Origin: Candidatus Rhodobacter oscarellae
GTDB lineage: Bacteria > Pseudomonadota > Alphaproteobacteria > Rhodobacterales > Rhodobacteraceae
Length of the DNA: 64,000 bases
Direction: 5' to 3'
Assembly (NCBI RefSeq): GCF_001078595.1
Contig: NZ_LFTY01000001.1
Location: forward strand, 177,830-241,829
Under the pieces are notes generated by a model, which was not told the origin of the DNA, did not search any database, and was given only the letters and a program-made list of their open reading frames with translations. Of this stretch, positions 23,908 to 36,902 are shown in pieces. The number at the start of each line of letters is the position of its first letter. Positions within the stretch are counted from its first letter, which is position 1. A program made the translations under genes and the position numbers.

Positions 23908-26172
23908 TTATCCGCATTTAGAATGACCGCAATTGCCGCAAGTCATGCAGCCCTCGATCATCTGCATGGTGAATTGCCCGCAGTTGGGGCACGCCGGGCC
24001 GGGGCGATCTCCGAGGTTGACGACCTCGGCTTGCGGGTCGGATTTCAGCCCCATCCCCTCGCCCTCTATGAACCCGATCGCCACAAGGTGCCGCTCGATC
24101 ACGCCGCCAATGGCTGCCAGGATCGAGGGGATGTACTTGCCCTGCATCCAGGCGCCGCCGCGCGGGTCGAACACGGCCTTCAGCTCTTCGACCACAAAGG
24201 ACACGTCGCCGCCGCGCCGGAACACCGCCGAGATCATGCGGGTCAGCGCCACGGTCCAGGCGAAATGCTCCATGTTCTTGGAGTTGATGAAGACCTCAAA
24301 GGGCCGCCTATGCCCGCCCAGGATGATGTCGTTTACGGTGATGTAGATCGCGTGCTCAGAGTCGGGCCACTTCAGCTTATAGGTCTGCCCCTCAAGCGCT
24401 TGCGGGCGGTCCAAGGGCTCGGAGATATAGACGACATCGGCGCCGCTATCGGCCTGGGGCGCCACTTCGCTGGTCTCGCTGACGCTTAGAACCGAACCCG
24501 TGACCTCGTTGGGCCGGTAGGTGGTGCAGCCCTTACAGCCGGTCTCGTAGGCCTCCATATAGACGTCCTTGAACGCCTCGAAAGAGATATCCTCGGGGCA
24601 GTTGATCGTCTTGGAGATGCTGGAGTCGACCCATTTCTGGGCCGCGGCCTGCATGCGCACATGCGCCAGCGGGGCCAGCGTTTGCGCGTTCACGAAATAG
24701 TCGGGCAGCTCCTTTTCGCCGAATTTATCGTGCCACATCTGCACGGCGTAATCGACGACCTCTTCCTCGGTCTTGGTGCCGTCCTTTTGCAGCACCTTGC
24801 GGGTGTAGCCGTAGGCGAACACGGGCTCGATCCCGCTAGACACGTTGCCGGCGTAGAGGCTGATCGTGCCGGTGGGCGCGATGGAGGTCAGCAAGGCGTT
24901 GCGTATGCCATGCGCGCGGATCGCCTCGCGCACGTCCTCGTCCATATCCTGCAGGGCGTCGCTGGCCAGGAAGGCCTCGGCGTCGAACAAGGGAAAGGCG
25001 CCCTTCTCCTTCGCGATCTCCACCGACGCCAGATACGCGGCGCGCGCGATGACGTGCAGCCAGGCTTCGGTCTGACGCGCCGCCTCCTCGGAGCCGTAGG
25101 TCAGCCCGCACATAATCAATGCGTCGGCCAGCCCGGTGACGCCCAGCCCGATGCGTCGCTTGGCCTCGGCCTCGCGCGCCTGCGCCGCCAGCGGGAAGCG
25201 CGACGCGTCCACCACGTTGTCCATCATGCGCACGGCGGTGGCGACCAGCTCGGTCAAAGCCGTTTCGCACACATGCGCCTTGCCATCCTCAAACGGCTGG
25301 CAAACCAGCCGCGCCAGGTTGATCGAGCCCAGCAGGCAGGCGCCATAGGGCGGCAGGGGCTGCTCGCCGCAGGGGTTCGTGGCGGAAATCGTCTCGCAGT
25401 AGCTCAGGTTATTGGCCGCGTTGATCCGGTCGATGAAGATCACGCCGGGCTCGGCGAAGTCATAGGTCGAGCGCATGATCTGGTTCCACAGGTCCAGCGC
25501 GCGAACGGTGCGATAGACCTTGCCGCCGAACGCCAGATCCCATGGCTTATCCGCTTTCACCGCGTCCATAAATGCGTCCGTGATCAGCACCGAGACGTTG
25601 AAGTTGCGCAGTCTCGCCGGGTCGGATTTCGCGGTGACAAAGTCCTCGATATCGGGATGGTCGCAGCGCATGGTCGCCATCATCGCGCCGCGGCGCGAGC
25701 CCGCCGAGATGATCGTGCGGCACATCGCGTCCCAGACGTCCATGAAGCTGATCGGCCCGCTCGCGTCCGCCGCCACGCCCATCACCGCCGCGCCCTTGGG
25801 CCGGATCGTCGAGAAGTCATAGCCGATGCCGCCGCCCTGCTGCATGGTCAGCGCGGCCTCTTTGAGCATATCAAAGATCCCGCCCATCGAGTCCGGGATC
25901 GTGCCCATAACGAAGCAGTTGAAAAGCGTCACCGACCGCTGCGTGCCCGCGCCCGCGGTAATCCGACCCGCCGGGAGGAACTTGAAGTCCTCCAAAGCGG
26001 CGTAGAACTCATCTTCCCAACCGGCCGCGTCCTCTTCGACCGCGGCCAAAGACCGTGCGATTCGCCGCCAGGTATCCTCGACACTGCCGTCCAAAGGCGT
26101 CCCGTCGGCCTCTTTCAGCCTGTATTTCATGTCCCAGATCTGTTCAGCAATGGGCGCGGCAAAGCGGGTCAT
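23908..26172 (-). CDS. nrdJ: Adenosylcobalamin-dependent (class II) ribonucleotide reductase
   Basis: The 754-aa enzyme reduces ribonucleotides to deoxyribonucleotides using vitamin B12 coenzyme and thus needs no oxygen. Landmarks are VTLFNCFVMG, QQGGGIGYDFS, NPCGEQPLPPYGACLLGSIN with the thiyl-radical region, and SIAPTGTISL. The C-terminus carries six cysteines in CPNCGQF, GCMTCGNCGHSKCG, which supply the reducing dithiol and perhaps bind zinc. The length is normal for the monomeric type. No cobalamin riboswitch is visible in the 110-bp upstream space, but one NrdR-like box is present. Confidence 0.95.
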   Translation of the reverse strand: MTRFAAPIAEQIWDMKYRLKEADGTPLDGSVEDTWRRIARSLAAVEEDAAGWEDEFYAALEDFKFLPAGRITAGAGTQRSVTLFNCFVMGTIPDSMGGIFDMLKEAALTMQQGGGIGYDFSTIRPKGAAVMGVAADASGPISFMDVWDAMCRTIISAGSRRGAMMATMRCDHPDIEDFVTAKSDPARLRNFNVSVLITDAFMDAVKADKPWDLAFGGKVYRTVRALDLWNQIMRSTYDFAEPGVIFIDRINAANNLSYCETISATNPCGEQPLPPYGACLLGSINLARLVCQPFEDGKAHVCETALTELVATAVRMMDNVVDASRFPLAAQAREAEAKRRIGLGVTGLADALIMCGLTYGSEEAARQTEAWLHVIARAAYLASVEIAKEKGAFPLFDAEAFLASDALQDMDEDVREAIRAHGIRNALLTSIAPTGTISLYAGNVSSGIEPVFAYGYTRKVLQKDGTKTEEEVVDYAVQMWHDKFGEKELPDYFVNAQTLAPLAHVRMQAAAQKWVDSSISKTINCPEDISFEAFKDVYMEAYETGCKGCTTYRPNEVTGSVLSVSETSEVAPQADSGADVVYISEPLDRPQALEGQTYKLKWPDSEHAIYITVNDIILGGHRRPFEVFINSKNMEHFAWTVALTRMISAVFRRGGDVSFVVEELKAVFDPRGGAWMQGKYIPSILAAIGGVIERHLVAIGFIEGEGMGLKSDPQAEVVNLGDRPGPACPNCGQFTMQMIEGCMTCGNCGHSKCG

Positions 26173-26227
26173 AGGGCGAATCTCGCTGTTTGAGAGGCCT
26201 TAACCTACCTCAAAAATGTGGATAACT

Positions 26228-26243
26228 CCACTATCTATTGCAG
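26228..26243. promoter_or_regulatory. Candidate NrdR box upstream of the class II reductase
   Basis: The stretch ACTATCTATTG (26230-26240) matches the core of the NrdR consensus ACTATATATTG with one change. It lies 56 bp before the nrdJ start and also before the divergent DUF1489 gene. NrdR sites usually come in pairs about 15 or 31 bp apart, and a convincing second box was not found. Confidence 0.35.
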
Positions 26244-26282
26244 ACGCGAGACAACACGCTACGATATGTGCCAGGGGGCCAA

Positions 26283-26714
26283 ATGCCAGGACATCTGCAT
26301 CTCATCAAGCTTTGCGTGGGCATCGACAGCGTCGAAAGCCTGGTGGCATGGCGCGCGCTCCACAACCCCAAAGGCGCCGAGACGCGCTCGCAGCATGTCA
26401 CGCGGATGTGGCCCAAGCGCGCCGAGGAACTGCTGGATGGCGGCTCGCTCTATTGGGTTATCAAGGGGCAGATCCAGGCCCGCCAGCGGATCACCGCGCT
26501 GGAAGAAGCCATCGGGCAGGACGGCATCAAGCGCTGCGCCATTGTGATGGATCCAGAGATAATCCGCACCAGCAATGCCCGCCGTCGCGCCTTCCAGGGC
26601 TGGCGGTATCTCAAGGCCGAGGATGCGCCGCCGGACCTGCCAAAGGGCCACGCCAGCGAGGACACGCTGCCGCCGGAGCTGTCCAGCGCCCTGGCCGAGA
26701 TTGGTGTCCTATAA
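26283..26714 (+). CDS. DUF1489 family protein
   Basis: The 143-aa cytoplasmic protein has the conserved alphaproteobacterial DUF1489 sequence: HLIKLCVGIDSVESLV, HVTRMWPKRAEELLDGGSLY, WVIKGQIQARQRI and an ending rich in acidic residues. The function is unknown. The ATG at 26283, preceded by CAGGGGG, gives the standard N-terminus (PGHLHLIKLCVG); the open frame upstream to 26238 is not supported. It is divergent from nrdJ. The family is found almost only in Alphaproteobacteria, which agrees with the origin of the window. Confidence 0.85.
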   Translation: MPGHLHLIKLCVGIDSVESLVAWRALHNPKGAETRSQHVTRMWPKRAEELLDGGSLYWVIKGQIQARQRITALEEAIGQDGIKRCAIVMDPEIIRTSNARRRAFQGWRYLKAEDAPPDLPKGHASEDTLPPELSSALAEIGVL

Positions 26715-26936
26715 CCGCCAGCATCAATGCGGGCGGTATCTGGCTCCTGCCCTGAAAGCGCCGCGGCATATGAAACGGTAGGGCCAGTTAACTTAGGCAG
26801 ACCAACACCCAGACATCATCGTAGAGGGATGGGCCAGACTTTGCATCGCGTGATTGACGCGGCCCCCGGCCGCATAACCGCGTGGGTTCAGGCCATCGGC
26901 TTGGGCTTTGAGCGTGTTCTGACCTCCCGCAACGCC

Positions 26937-27629
26937 CTAGGATTCTAACCCCAGGGCCTCGACCAACCGGTTGAACGTCTCCTCTTGACCGGCCCAATCC
27001 GCCGCGGTCGACCGAAACAAGTTCGCCTGGCTGACATGCACAGGATCGTCCTGAAGCACTTTCAGATGGTTGGCCTTCAGGGTGGATCCGGTGGTGGTGA
27101 TGTCGGCAATCGCCTCTGCGGTGAGGTTCTTGATGGTCCCTTCTGTCGCGCCCTGGCTGTCCACCAGTAGGTAATCCGCCACGCCCGCGGCGCGCAGGTG
27201 CTCGCGCACCAGTCGGTGGTACTTGGTGGCGATCCGCAACCGATGGCCATGCGTGGCACGAAAGGCCGCCGCCACCGCGTCCAGGTCGTCCAGAGTCTCG
27301 ACATCCACCCAGGCCTGTGGCACCGCGATGATCAGATCGGCAAAGCCAAACCCCATCTTCGCCAGCGACACGACCTGCTGCTCCCAATGGGGCAGCTTCT
27401 CTCGCACCAGGTCCGAGCCCGTGACGCCCAGATGGATCCGCCCCGCCGCCAGCTCGCGCGGGATCTCACCCGCCGAGAGCAGTACCAGTTCGACACCGTC
27501 CACCCCGGTGACCGCGCCGGCATATTCGCGGTCAGAGCCGGTGCGCTCGAGCGTAACGCCACGAGCGCCGAACCACTCGAATGTCTGCTCCATCAACCGG
27601 CCCTTAGAGGGCACCCCAAGCTTGATCAT
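26937..27629 (-). CDS. hisG: ATP phosphoribosyltransferase, short form
   Basis: The 230-aa enzyme catalyses the first step of histidine synthesis, joining ATP and PRPP. It has the catalytic PRPP loop in ITTTGSTLKANHL, and GVPSKGRL near the N-terminus. The short form lacks the C-terminal regulatory domain and needs HisZ as partner; hisZ lies immediately upstream with an ATGA overlap. The order is hisS-hisZ-hisG on the reverse strand. Feedback inhibition by histidine is known to act through the HisG-HisZ complex. Confidence 0.95.
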   Translation of the reverse strand: MIKLGVPSKGRLMEQTFEWFGARGVTLERTGSDREYAGAVTGVDGVELVLLSAGEIPRELAAGRIHLGVTGSDLVREKLPHWEQQVVSLAKMGFGFADLIIAVPQAWVDVETLDDLDAVAAAFRATHGHRLRIATKYHRLVREHLRAAGVADYLLVDSQGATEGTIKNLTAEAIADITTTGSTLKANHLKVLQDDPVHVSQANLFRSTAADWAGQEETFNRLVEALGLES

Positions 27630-28693
27630 CCGCGTGCCCCCGCTGTCAGCGCCGGGCGGATCATGCCGCCGACCGCGGGCATATCCCGCCCCACGGCGCG
27701 GGTCAGCGCGTCATAGCGCCCGCCGGTCGCCACGGGTGGCACCTCGGGGCCCGCATCGGCGTAGAACCCGAACACGAACCCGTCGTAATACTCCATATTG
27801 GTGCGCCCATAGCTGCCCTCGAACATAAGGCCCGAGACATCGCCCAGCGCCTCAAGCCGCGCCTCGAACAGGTCGGCTGCCGGTGCCAGAGTGGGCAGGT
27901 CCGCCGACAGCGCCCGCAGCTGCGTCAGCGCCTCCGGCGCGGCGGCCCTTAGCGCCAGGATCTTGTCGATCACCCCGGCCTCCTGCGCGGGGATGGGCGC
28001 CTCGCGGGCGTCCGCGGCGAGGGCCTCGACCCGTGCCCAGATCTCGGCCTCAGAGCGCAACCCAATCATCGGACCGGCATCGGCGAGGATATCCTCGCCC
28101 GCCGCCGCCTTCGCCAATAGGCTATCGCGATGCGAGGGCATCGCCGCCCGCCCCGAGAAACGATCCAACAGCCGCCGAAACCGCCCAGGCCGCCAGATAT
28201 GGCGCAACAGAGCCGCCTTGCGCCGCGCGCTGGTCGATAGCCCTCCGATGGCGGCGATCAACACGCCGATATCCCCGGTCGCCACGCGCAGAGGCAGCCC
28301 GGCGAGAACCTCCGAGAACAGCCCGAACACCTCGGCATCCGCGGCGGCGCGATCCGCCACCCCGAAGCTCTCGAACCCCACCTGGTCATACTCGCTGGGC
28401 CGGTCGCTGCCCGGCTCCTGCACCCGAAACACCTTGCCCGCATAGGCGTATCGCGCCTCTGCCGCGCCGCGCGCCAGGTGCATGTCCACAACCGGCACGG
28501 TGAAATCGGGGCGCAGCATGAGCTCGCCAGCCACGGGATCGCGTGTGGTGTAGGCGCGCGCGCGGATGTCCTCGCCGTAGAGGTCCAGAAGCCGCTCGGC
28601 CGGCTGCAGGATCGGCAGGTCCACGACCCGCCCGCCCGCGCGCTCAAACGCGGCCAGGCACCGCGCGGCCTCCTGCTCTGGCGTTGTGGTCAT
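27626..28693 (-). CDS. hisZ: ATP phosphoribosyltransferase regulatory subunit
   Basis: The 355-aa protein resembles the catalytic core of histidyl-tRNA synthetase but lacks tRNA-charging function; it binds HisG and mediates its activity and histidine feedback. Motif-2-like [14 protein letters not shown], then [24 protein letters not shown], and a C-terminal [11 protein letters not shown] are visible. The ATG at 28693 overlaps the hisS stop (ATGA) and gives the normal N-terminus; a longer frame upstream only shadows hisS. Coupling of hisS, hisZ and hisG in one operon suggests tuning of histidine supply to tRNA charging. Confidence 0.93.
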   Translation of the reverse strand: MTTTPEQEAARCLAAFERAGGRVVDLPILQPAERLLDLYGEDIRARAYTTRDPVAGELMLRPDFTVPVVDMHLARGAAEARYAYAGKVFRVQEPGSDRPSEYDQVGFESFGVADRAAADAEVFGLFSEVLAGLPLRVATGDIGVLIAAIGGLSTSARRKAALLRHIWRPGRFRRLLDRFSGRAAMPSHRDSLLAKAAAGEDILADAGPMIGLRSEAEIWARVEALAADAREAPIPAQEAGVIDKILALRAAAPEALTQLRALSADLPTLAPAADLFEARLEALGDVSGLMFEGSYGRTNMEYYDGFVFGFYADAGPEVPPVATGGRYDALTRAVGRDMPAVGGMIRPALTAGARG

Positions 28694-30192
28694 CCGGCGA
28701 TCTCGAACAGCGACTTCTCGGTCTGGCCGATATAGGCGCTCACGACTTCGACCAGACGCGCGCGCGGAATTTCCACCTGCGCGGGCTGCTCTTTCCATTC
28801 CTCATTCGAGGTAATCTCTGCCGCCAGCTTTTTGCCCAGCGCCAGGTCCTTGAGGATCACGACGCCGCGGTTGCGCTCGTCGGAGCCCTCGATCACCGCC
28901 ACCGGGCAGTCGCGTTTGTCGGCGTATTTCAACTGGTTGCCGAAATTCTTGGGGTTGCCAAGATAGACCTCGGCCCGAAGACCCGCCGCGCGCAGATCGG
29001 CGACCATCGCCTGGTAGTCGCCCATGCGGTCGCGGTCCATGACGGTCACCAGCACCGGCCCGGCTTGGGCGCCGCCAATGCGACCCTTGGCGCGCAGCGC
29101 GGCCAGCAGGCGGTCCACACCGATCGAGATGCCCGTCGCGGGGACCTCCTGACCGGTGAAACGCTTGACCAGGTCGTCATAGCGCCCGCCGCCCGCGACC
29201 GAGCCGAATTGCCGTGGGCGGCCCTTCTCGTCCTGGATCTCAAAGGTCAGCTCGGCCTCGAAGACTGGCCCGGTATAGTACCCCAGCCCGCGCACCACCG
29301 AGGGGTCGATCACGATGCGGTCAGGGCCATAGCCGCCCGCCGCCAGCAAGTCCGCTATGGTCTGCAGCTCGTCCACCCCCGCCGCGCCCACGGCGCTCTG
29401 GCCGACAGCATTCCGGAGGTTTTCCAATGTCTTAGCCGTGTCGTCCGCGCGCGAGGTCAGGAAGGCCACGACCGGCTCGGCCTGGGCCTCGCTCAGGCCC
29501 ACGCCATCGATATAGGCGCCCGAGGCGTCCAGCCGCCCCTTGCCCAAAAGCTGCCGCACGCCCGCCTCGCCGACCTTGTCGAACTTGTCGATGGTGCGCA
29601 GCACGTCGGCGCGCTGGCCCTCGTCCTGCAGCCCCATCGTCTCGAGCACGCCGTTGAGAACTTTACGGTTGTTGATACGGATTAGGTAGTCGCCGCGCGG
29701 GATGCCCACGACCTCTAGGCAGTCGGCCAGCATGGCGCAGATCTCGGCATCAGCGGCCACCGACGGCGCGCCGACCGTATCCGCATCGCATTGATAAAAC
29801 TGGCGAAACCGGCCCGGCCCGGGCTTTTCATTGCGCCAAACGGGCCCCATTGCGTAGCGCCGGTAGGGCGTGGGCAGGTCGTTGCGGTGCTGGGCATAGA
29901 CCCGCGCGAGCGGCGCGGTAAGGTCATAGCGCAGAGCCATCCACTTGTCGTCCTCCGCCTCTTGCCAGGCAAAGACGCCCTCGTTGGGGCGGTCCACATC
30001 GGGCAGGAATTTCCCAAGCGCTTCAACGGTTTCCACCGCCGAAGACTCAAGCGCGTCGAAGCCGTAGCGATGATACACCTCGGCGATCTGGGCGAGCATC
30101 GCGTTGCGCTCTGCCACTTCAGCACCAAAGTAATCGCGGAACCCTTTCGGGGTCTCCGCCTTTGGACGGGGCTGTTTCTTCACCTTGGCCAT
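28690..30192 (-). CDS. hisS: Histidyl-tRNA synthetase
   Basis: The 500-aa class II synthetase attaches histidine to its tRNA. It contains motif 1 near [15 protein letters not shown], motif 2 in [18 protein letters not shown], the His-A signature RGLGYYTG, and motif 3 in [13 protein letters not shown], followed by the anticodon-binding domain. The ATG at 30192 gives the usual beginning ([12 protein letters not shown]). It is the first gene of the hisS-hisZ-hisG operon and is divergent from slyX; the 11-bp phased array at 30261-30304 occupies the shared upstream space. Confidence 0.95.
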   Translation of the reverse strand: MAKVKKQPRPKAETPKGFRDYFGAEVAERNAMLAQIAEVYHRYGFDALESSAVETVEALGKFLPDVDRPNEGVFAWQEAEDDKWMALRYDLTAPLARVYAQHRNDLPTPYRRYAMGPVWRNEKPGPGRFRQFYQCDADTVGAPSVAADAEICAMLADCLEVVGIPRGDYLIRINNRKVLNGVLETMGLQDEGQRADVLRTIDKFDKVGEAGVRQLLGKGRLDASGAYIDGVGLSEAQAEPVVAFLTSRADDTAKTLENLRNAVGQSAVGAAGVDELQTIADLLAAGGYGPDRIVIDPSVVRGLGYYTGPVFEAELTFEIQDEKGRPRQFGSVAGGGRYDDLVKRFTGQEVPATGISIGVDRLLAALRAKGRIGGAQAGPVLVTVMDRDRMGDYQAMVADLRAAGLRAEVYLGNPKNFGNQLKYADKRDCPVAVIEGSDERNRGVVILKDLALGKKLAAEITSNEEWKEQPAQVEIPRARLVEVVSAYIGQTEKSLFEIAG

Positions 30193-30260
30193 CGCTTGGG
30201 TCCGCCTTTTCGCAGTTGCGGCGCGGTCTATCCCAGCCCCGCCAAGGGAGCAAGTTGGCA

Positions 30261-30304
30261 CGTCGGCATAACGTCGGTATTACGTCGGCATCACGTCGGT
30301 GCGA
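30261..30304 (+). repeat. 11-bp phased GTCGG array, locus 1 (hisS/slyX space)
   Basis: Four consecutive 11-bp units begin CGTCGG at 30261, 30272, 30283 and 30294, with variable five-base tails (CATAA, TATTA, CATCA, TGCGA). The period equals about one helical turn, so the cores face the same side of the DNA. It lies between the divergent hisS and slyX genes, ending 7 bp before the slyX start, and overlaps their promoter region. Confidence 0.85.
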
Positions 30305-30311
30305 GGGGACC

Positions 30312-30518
30312 ATGGACAGAACCGCTGAACTGGAAGAGAAAGTCGCGCATCTGGAGCGCGTGACCGAGGACCTGTCCGCGGTCATCGCGCGGCAGGATCG
30401 CGAGCTGTCAAAGCTCGCCGCCCGTGTCGAGATGCTGATGCGGCGCGAGGCCGAGCGTGAGGCGGACGGCGATGCGGGCAGCGTCCCGCTGGCGGATCAG
30501 CGCCCGCCGCATTGGTAG
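30312..30518 (+). CDS. slyX: SlyX family protein
   Basis: The 68-aa protein is almost entirely one amphipathic helix (ELEEKVAHLERVTEDLSAVI then RQDRELSKLAARVEML) followed by a short tail ending PPHW, the hallmark of SlyX. It should form a coiled coil; the function of the family is unknown. The ATG at 30312 follows GAGGGG. The tail before PPHW is longer than in enterobacterial SlyX. It is divergent from hisS across the phased array. Confidence 0.85.
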   Translation: MDRTAELEEKVAHLERVTEDLSAVIARQDRELSKLAARVEMLMRREAEREADGDAGSVPLADQRPPHW

Positions 30519-30645
30519 CGGGCCGGATTGGACTCGCATATGCCGTCTCGGCGTGAGTTTAGGCGAAAATTCACCGAATCGGTGCAGGCTGCCGCACGGG
30601 TGGGCGGGCACAGCCTCGGGTCACGGCGCCAGCGCCGCCAGCAAG

Positions 30646-31749
30646 CTATCGCCCATAGACATGTGTCACCGCGCGGTTGCCGCCAGTCATAATGATCTCC
30701 ATCCAGGGACGGGTCGCGCCAAAGCTTGGGTAGACCGTCAAGAACCCCACATCGCGGATCAAGCGATCATAGCGCCCTTCGGGGCAGGGCTTGCCCTTGC
30801 CGACGCCGCAGGCGCGGCGCTTGGCAGCCTCATAGGCGTTGTCCGTGGCGCTATAGGCCGTCTTATTGCGCCTGTCATAGCGCTTTGCCTCGTGCACCTG
30901 GGCCGATCCAAAAAGCGCCAGAGCGCCAAGGAACTGGCGCGGGCATTTGTCCTTAAAGCCGGTGATGAACTGCACCCGGGGCTCGATGCCATTGGGCTGG
31001 GTGTCGTAAAGGCGATAGGTCCCCGGACCAGGCGAGCGGGCGACTTCTCTGCCAAGGTCGCGTTTCTGAGCGTCGCAGGCCAGGCGCACCTCGCCAAAGC
31101 GCAGTGGCGCTGGCCCGGCAGGCCGTTCCGGCAGCGCCGAGGCCAGGACGACCTCTTGATCGGGCGCGGCATCGTCTGGGCTTGGCCCGCTGGCATCCCC
31201 GGAGAGGCGCTTGCCCAGAAACCCAAAGAGCCGTGGCCGACGCGAAGGCTCGTCCGCGCCCTCTGGGGCCTCGCCGCGGGTGGTAATCTCTGCGTCAGTG
31301 ATGGAGGGTTGCGGTTGTCCAACGACCGCTGCGACCTTCTCTTGCTCAACCGCGAGCGGTGCCAGGGTGTCTGTCCCCGAGGCCGGCGCTTCGTCAGGCG
31401 TGCGGCGCACAAGAAACCCAAACATGCGCCGTCGCGATGGCTCTGGCGTGCCAGCTTCGGCATCGGCGGTGGCGGCAGCTTCCGGCAAAACCGCGGCGTT
31501 GTCCTCCAGAGCCTCGGTCTTTTCGCTGCCGCTCCGCAGGACCCCAAGGAAGCGGCGCTCTGGTTCGGGCAGCGCATTGGGCGCCTCGGCGCTTTCCGCT
31601 GTCTCCGGTGCGGGCGCGCGCCGCGCCTTTTGGGCGGCGGTGGGCGGTTCACCTGTGGGGTTTGACGGGGCCGGCGCCGGCATTCTTGCGCATCCTGCGG
31701 CGACGCAGAGCGCAATGATTGCCAAGACAACAGGCCCCTTTGCCGTCAC
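30646..31749 (-). CDS. Putative lipoprotein with repeated basic FGFL motifs
   Basis: The 367-aa protein begins with a lipoprotein signal (VVLAIIALCVAAGC, Cys 20 as the acylated residue) if translation starts at the GTG at 31749, which is why that start was chosen. A long Pro/Ala/Glu-rich region follows, containing three related basic-hydrophobic motifs (ERRFLGVLRSG, RRRMFGFLVRR, RPRLFGFLGKRL), and then a C-terminal domain of about 140 residues with two Cys (RLACDAQKRD, DKCPRQFLG) and a further pair near RRACGVGKGKPCPEG. The C-terminal domain is of a kind conserved in Rhodobacterales; its function is unknown to me. The protein is probably anchored in the outer or inner membrane facing the periplasm. 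Confidence 0.7.
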   Translation of the reverse strand: MTAKGPVVLAIIALCVAAGCARMPAPAPSNPTGEPPTAAQKARRAPAPETAESAEAPNALPEPERRFLGVLRSGSEKTEALEDNAAVLPEAAATADAEAGTPEPSRRRMFGFLVRRTPDEAPASGTDTLAPLAVEQEKVAAVVGQPQPSITDAEITTRGEAPEGADEPSRRPRLFGFLGKRLSGDASGPSPDDAAPDQEVVLASALPERPAGPAPLRFGEVRLACDAQKRDLGREVARSPGPGTYRLYDTQPNGIEPRVQFITGFKDKCPRQFLGALALFGSAQVHEAKRYDRRNKTAYSATDNAYEAAKRRACGVGKGKPCPEGRYDRLIRDVGFLTVYPSFGATRPWMEIIMTGGNRAVTHVYGR

Positions 31750-31836
31750 CCTCGCCCCCAAAGATACCGCCCGGCGCTCATCTGCGCGCTCCGCCCTTTG
31801 CGTTCCAAGCAAAGCGGACTGGCTGATTGCCTGCGC

Positions 31837-35340
<3,504 letters not shown>

Positions 35341-35426
35341 GGCGCGAACCTAGCCCAGAGATTGAGCGAGGGAAATTCAAAATATGGGTTTGCGGCCGCG
35401 CGTCGCCACTTCATATTGCCTTCAAG

Positions 35427-35726
35427 ATGAGTGACGCGGACCCTGTTTGCCCCCTCTGCGAGCGCAGCATCCCGCCCGACGCCCCGCAATCCCTGCACCA
35501 TCTGGTACCAAGGGTTAAAGGCGGGCGCGGCGGCGAGACGGTGCTGTTGCACCATATCTGTCACAAGGAGATTCACGCGACCCTAAGCGAGGCCGAGCTC
35601 GCGCGGTCCTACTCCACCGTCGCGGCGCTGCGCGCGCATCCTCGGTTGGCCAAGTTCTTTGCTTGGGTCGCAAAGCGCCCCCCGGGCTTCACATCCCGGG
35701 TGCCAGGCCCGAGACGAAAGCGCTAG
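35427..35726 (+). CDS. HNH-family small protein
   Basis: The 99-aa protein has one CPLC pair at the N-terminus and an HNH-like metal-binding core: LHHLVPRVKGGRGGETVLLH followed by HICHKEIHATLSE. Small stand-alone HNH proteins of this kind are common in Proteobacteria, and most have no assigned function; nuclease activity is possible but not established. The ATG at 35427 gives a compact protein starting just before the CxxC pair. It converges on flgI, and the two-palindrome element lies between them. Confidence 0.8.
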   Translation: MSDADPVCPLCERSIPPDAPQSLHHLVPRVKGGRGGETVLLHHICHKEIHATLSEAELARSYSTVAALRAHPRLAKFFAWVAKRPPGFTSRVPGPRRKR

Positions 35727-35744
35727 GCCGCCACGGGCGCTGGC

Positions 35745-35786
35745 GATTTCTTGGAAGAAATCGGCAAAACTCTTGCAAGAGTTTTG
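35745..35786. repeat. Two-palindrome element (short relative of the four-palindrome family)
   Basis: A palindrome with arm GATTTCTTG (35745-35762) and one with arm CAAAACTCTTG (35765-35786) stand two bases apart between the convergent HNH gene and flgI. The second differs from the third palindrome of the full element only at its outer bases. It may be a shortened copy, or a bidirectional terminator. Confidence 0.75.
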
Positions 35787-35804
35787 GTCCCATCAAGATT
35801 TGAG

Positions 35805-36902
35805 CTAGCGCACAATGAACTCCGCATGCAGCGCGCCGGCCGCCTTGATGCTCTTGAGGATGTCGATCATGTCGCGCGGCGAGACGCCCAGCGCATTGAG
35901 CCCGGCAATGACCTCTGACAACGAGGTGCCTTCGGGTACTTCGGCCAGGCCGATCCCCGGCTCTTCCTCGATTTCAGCGTTGGTGCGTGGGACAACCACG
36001 GTTTGGCCCTCGGCAAAGGGGTTCGGCTGCACAACGATGGGCGCCTCTTCGATGCGCAGGGTCAGGTTGCCCTGGCTGACCGCCACGCGGCTGATGCGCA
36101 CATCCTCGCCCAAAACGATGGTGCCAGAGCGTTGATCCACCACCACGCGGGCCTTGCGCTGCGGTTCGACGGTGATGTTCTCTAGCCGTTGGATGGCATG
36201 CGCGGGCGAGGGCGCGTTGGTGCGCGCTATATCAACGGTGACGGTGCCCGCGTCGGTCATCACCGCCACAGAGCGCCCCACCGCGCTGTTGATCGCGGTC
36301 TCAATCCGGCTGGCGGTGGTGAAATCCGGCGTGCGCAGCGCCAGCCGCACCACGTCGAGCGTGCCGAATTCAAAGGCGACCTCGCGTTCCACCCGCGCCC
36401 CGGACGGGATGACGCCCGCGGTGGGCACGCCTTGGATCACCGCCGCCCCCTCGCCCTCGGCGGAGGCGCCGCCGGCGATCACCGTGCCCTGCGACACCGC
36501 GTAGATCTGGCCATCGGCGGCATTCAAGGGCGTCATGATCAAGGTGCCGCCCAGCAGGCTTTTCGCGTCGCCAATGGCGGAAACCGTGACGTCCAGCGTC
36601 GAGCCGACGCGGGCAAAGGGCGGCAGCTCCGCCGTGACAAATACTGCCGCGACGTTCTTGGGCCGGAATTGTTCGCCAGTGACATTCACGCCCAACCGCT
36701 CGAGGATGTTGGACATGATCTCTTCGGTGAACGGCGCATTGCGGATCCCGTCCCCGGTGCCATTCAGCCCGACGACCAAGCCATAGCCGATCAAGTCATT
36801 GCCGCGCACGCCGTCAAATTCGACGAGGTCCTTAATGCGGACCGGGCTGGCCCCGGCGGCCCCCGCAAGGAAGACAGCAAGGCAGCAAATCAATCGGATC
36901 AT
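35805..36902 (-). CDS. flgI: Flagellar P-ring protein
   Basis: The 365-aa protein forms the P ring around the flagellar rod in the peptidoglycan layer. It has an export signal (MIRLICCLAVFLAGAAGASP) and the conserved beginning RIKDLVEFDGVRGNDLIGYG-LVVGLNGTGD. Its start overlaps the flgL stop (ATGA). It is the last gene of the flgE-flgK-flgL-flgI block. Length and sequence are typical. Confidence 0.95.
   Translation of the reverse strand: MIRLICCLAVFLAGAAGASPVRIKDLVEFDGVRGNDLIGYGLVVGLNGTGDGIRNAPFTEEIMSNILERLGVNVTGEQFRPKNVAAVFVTAELPPFARVGSTLDVTVSAIGDAKSLLGGTLIMTPLNAADGQIYAVSQGTVIAGGASAEGEGAAVIQGVPTAGVIPSGARVEREVAFEFGTLDVVRLALRTPDFTTASRIETAINSAVGRSVAVMTDAGTVTVDIARTNAPSPAHAIQRLENITVEPQRKARVVVDQRSGTIVLGEDVRISRVAVSQGNLTLRIEEAPIVVQPNPFAEGQTVVVPRTNAEIEEEPGIGLAEVPEGTSLSEVIAGLNALGVSPRDMIDILKSIKAAGALHAEFIVR

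Noticed and set aside
24661-26193. A 510-codon open frame on the + strand opposite nrdJ
   Set aside because: It is antisense to the ribonucleotide reductase, is rich in His, Arg, Gln and Ala as expected for G+C-rich shadow frames, and has no family motif.
26251-26270. A second NrdR box
   Set aside because: The stretch has some dyad symmetry (ACAC and GTG ends) but does not match the consensus core.
26173-26282. A cobalamin riboswitch before nrdJ
   Set aside because: The space is too short and shows no B12-box-like sequence.
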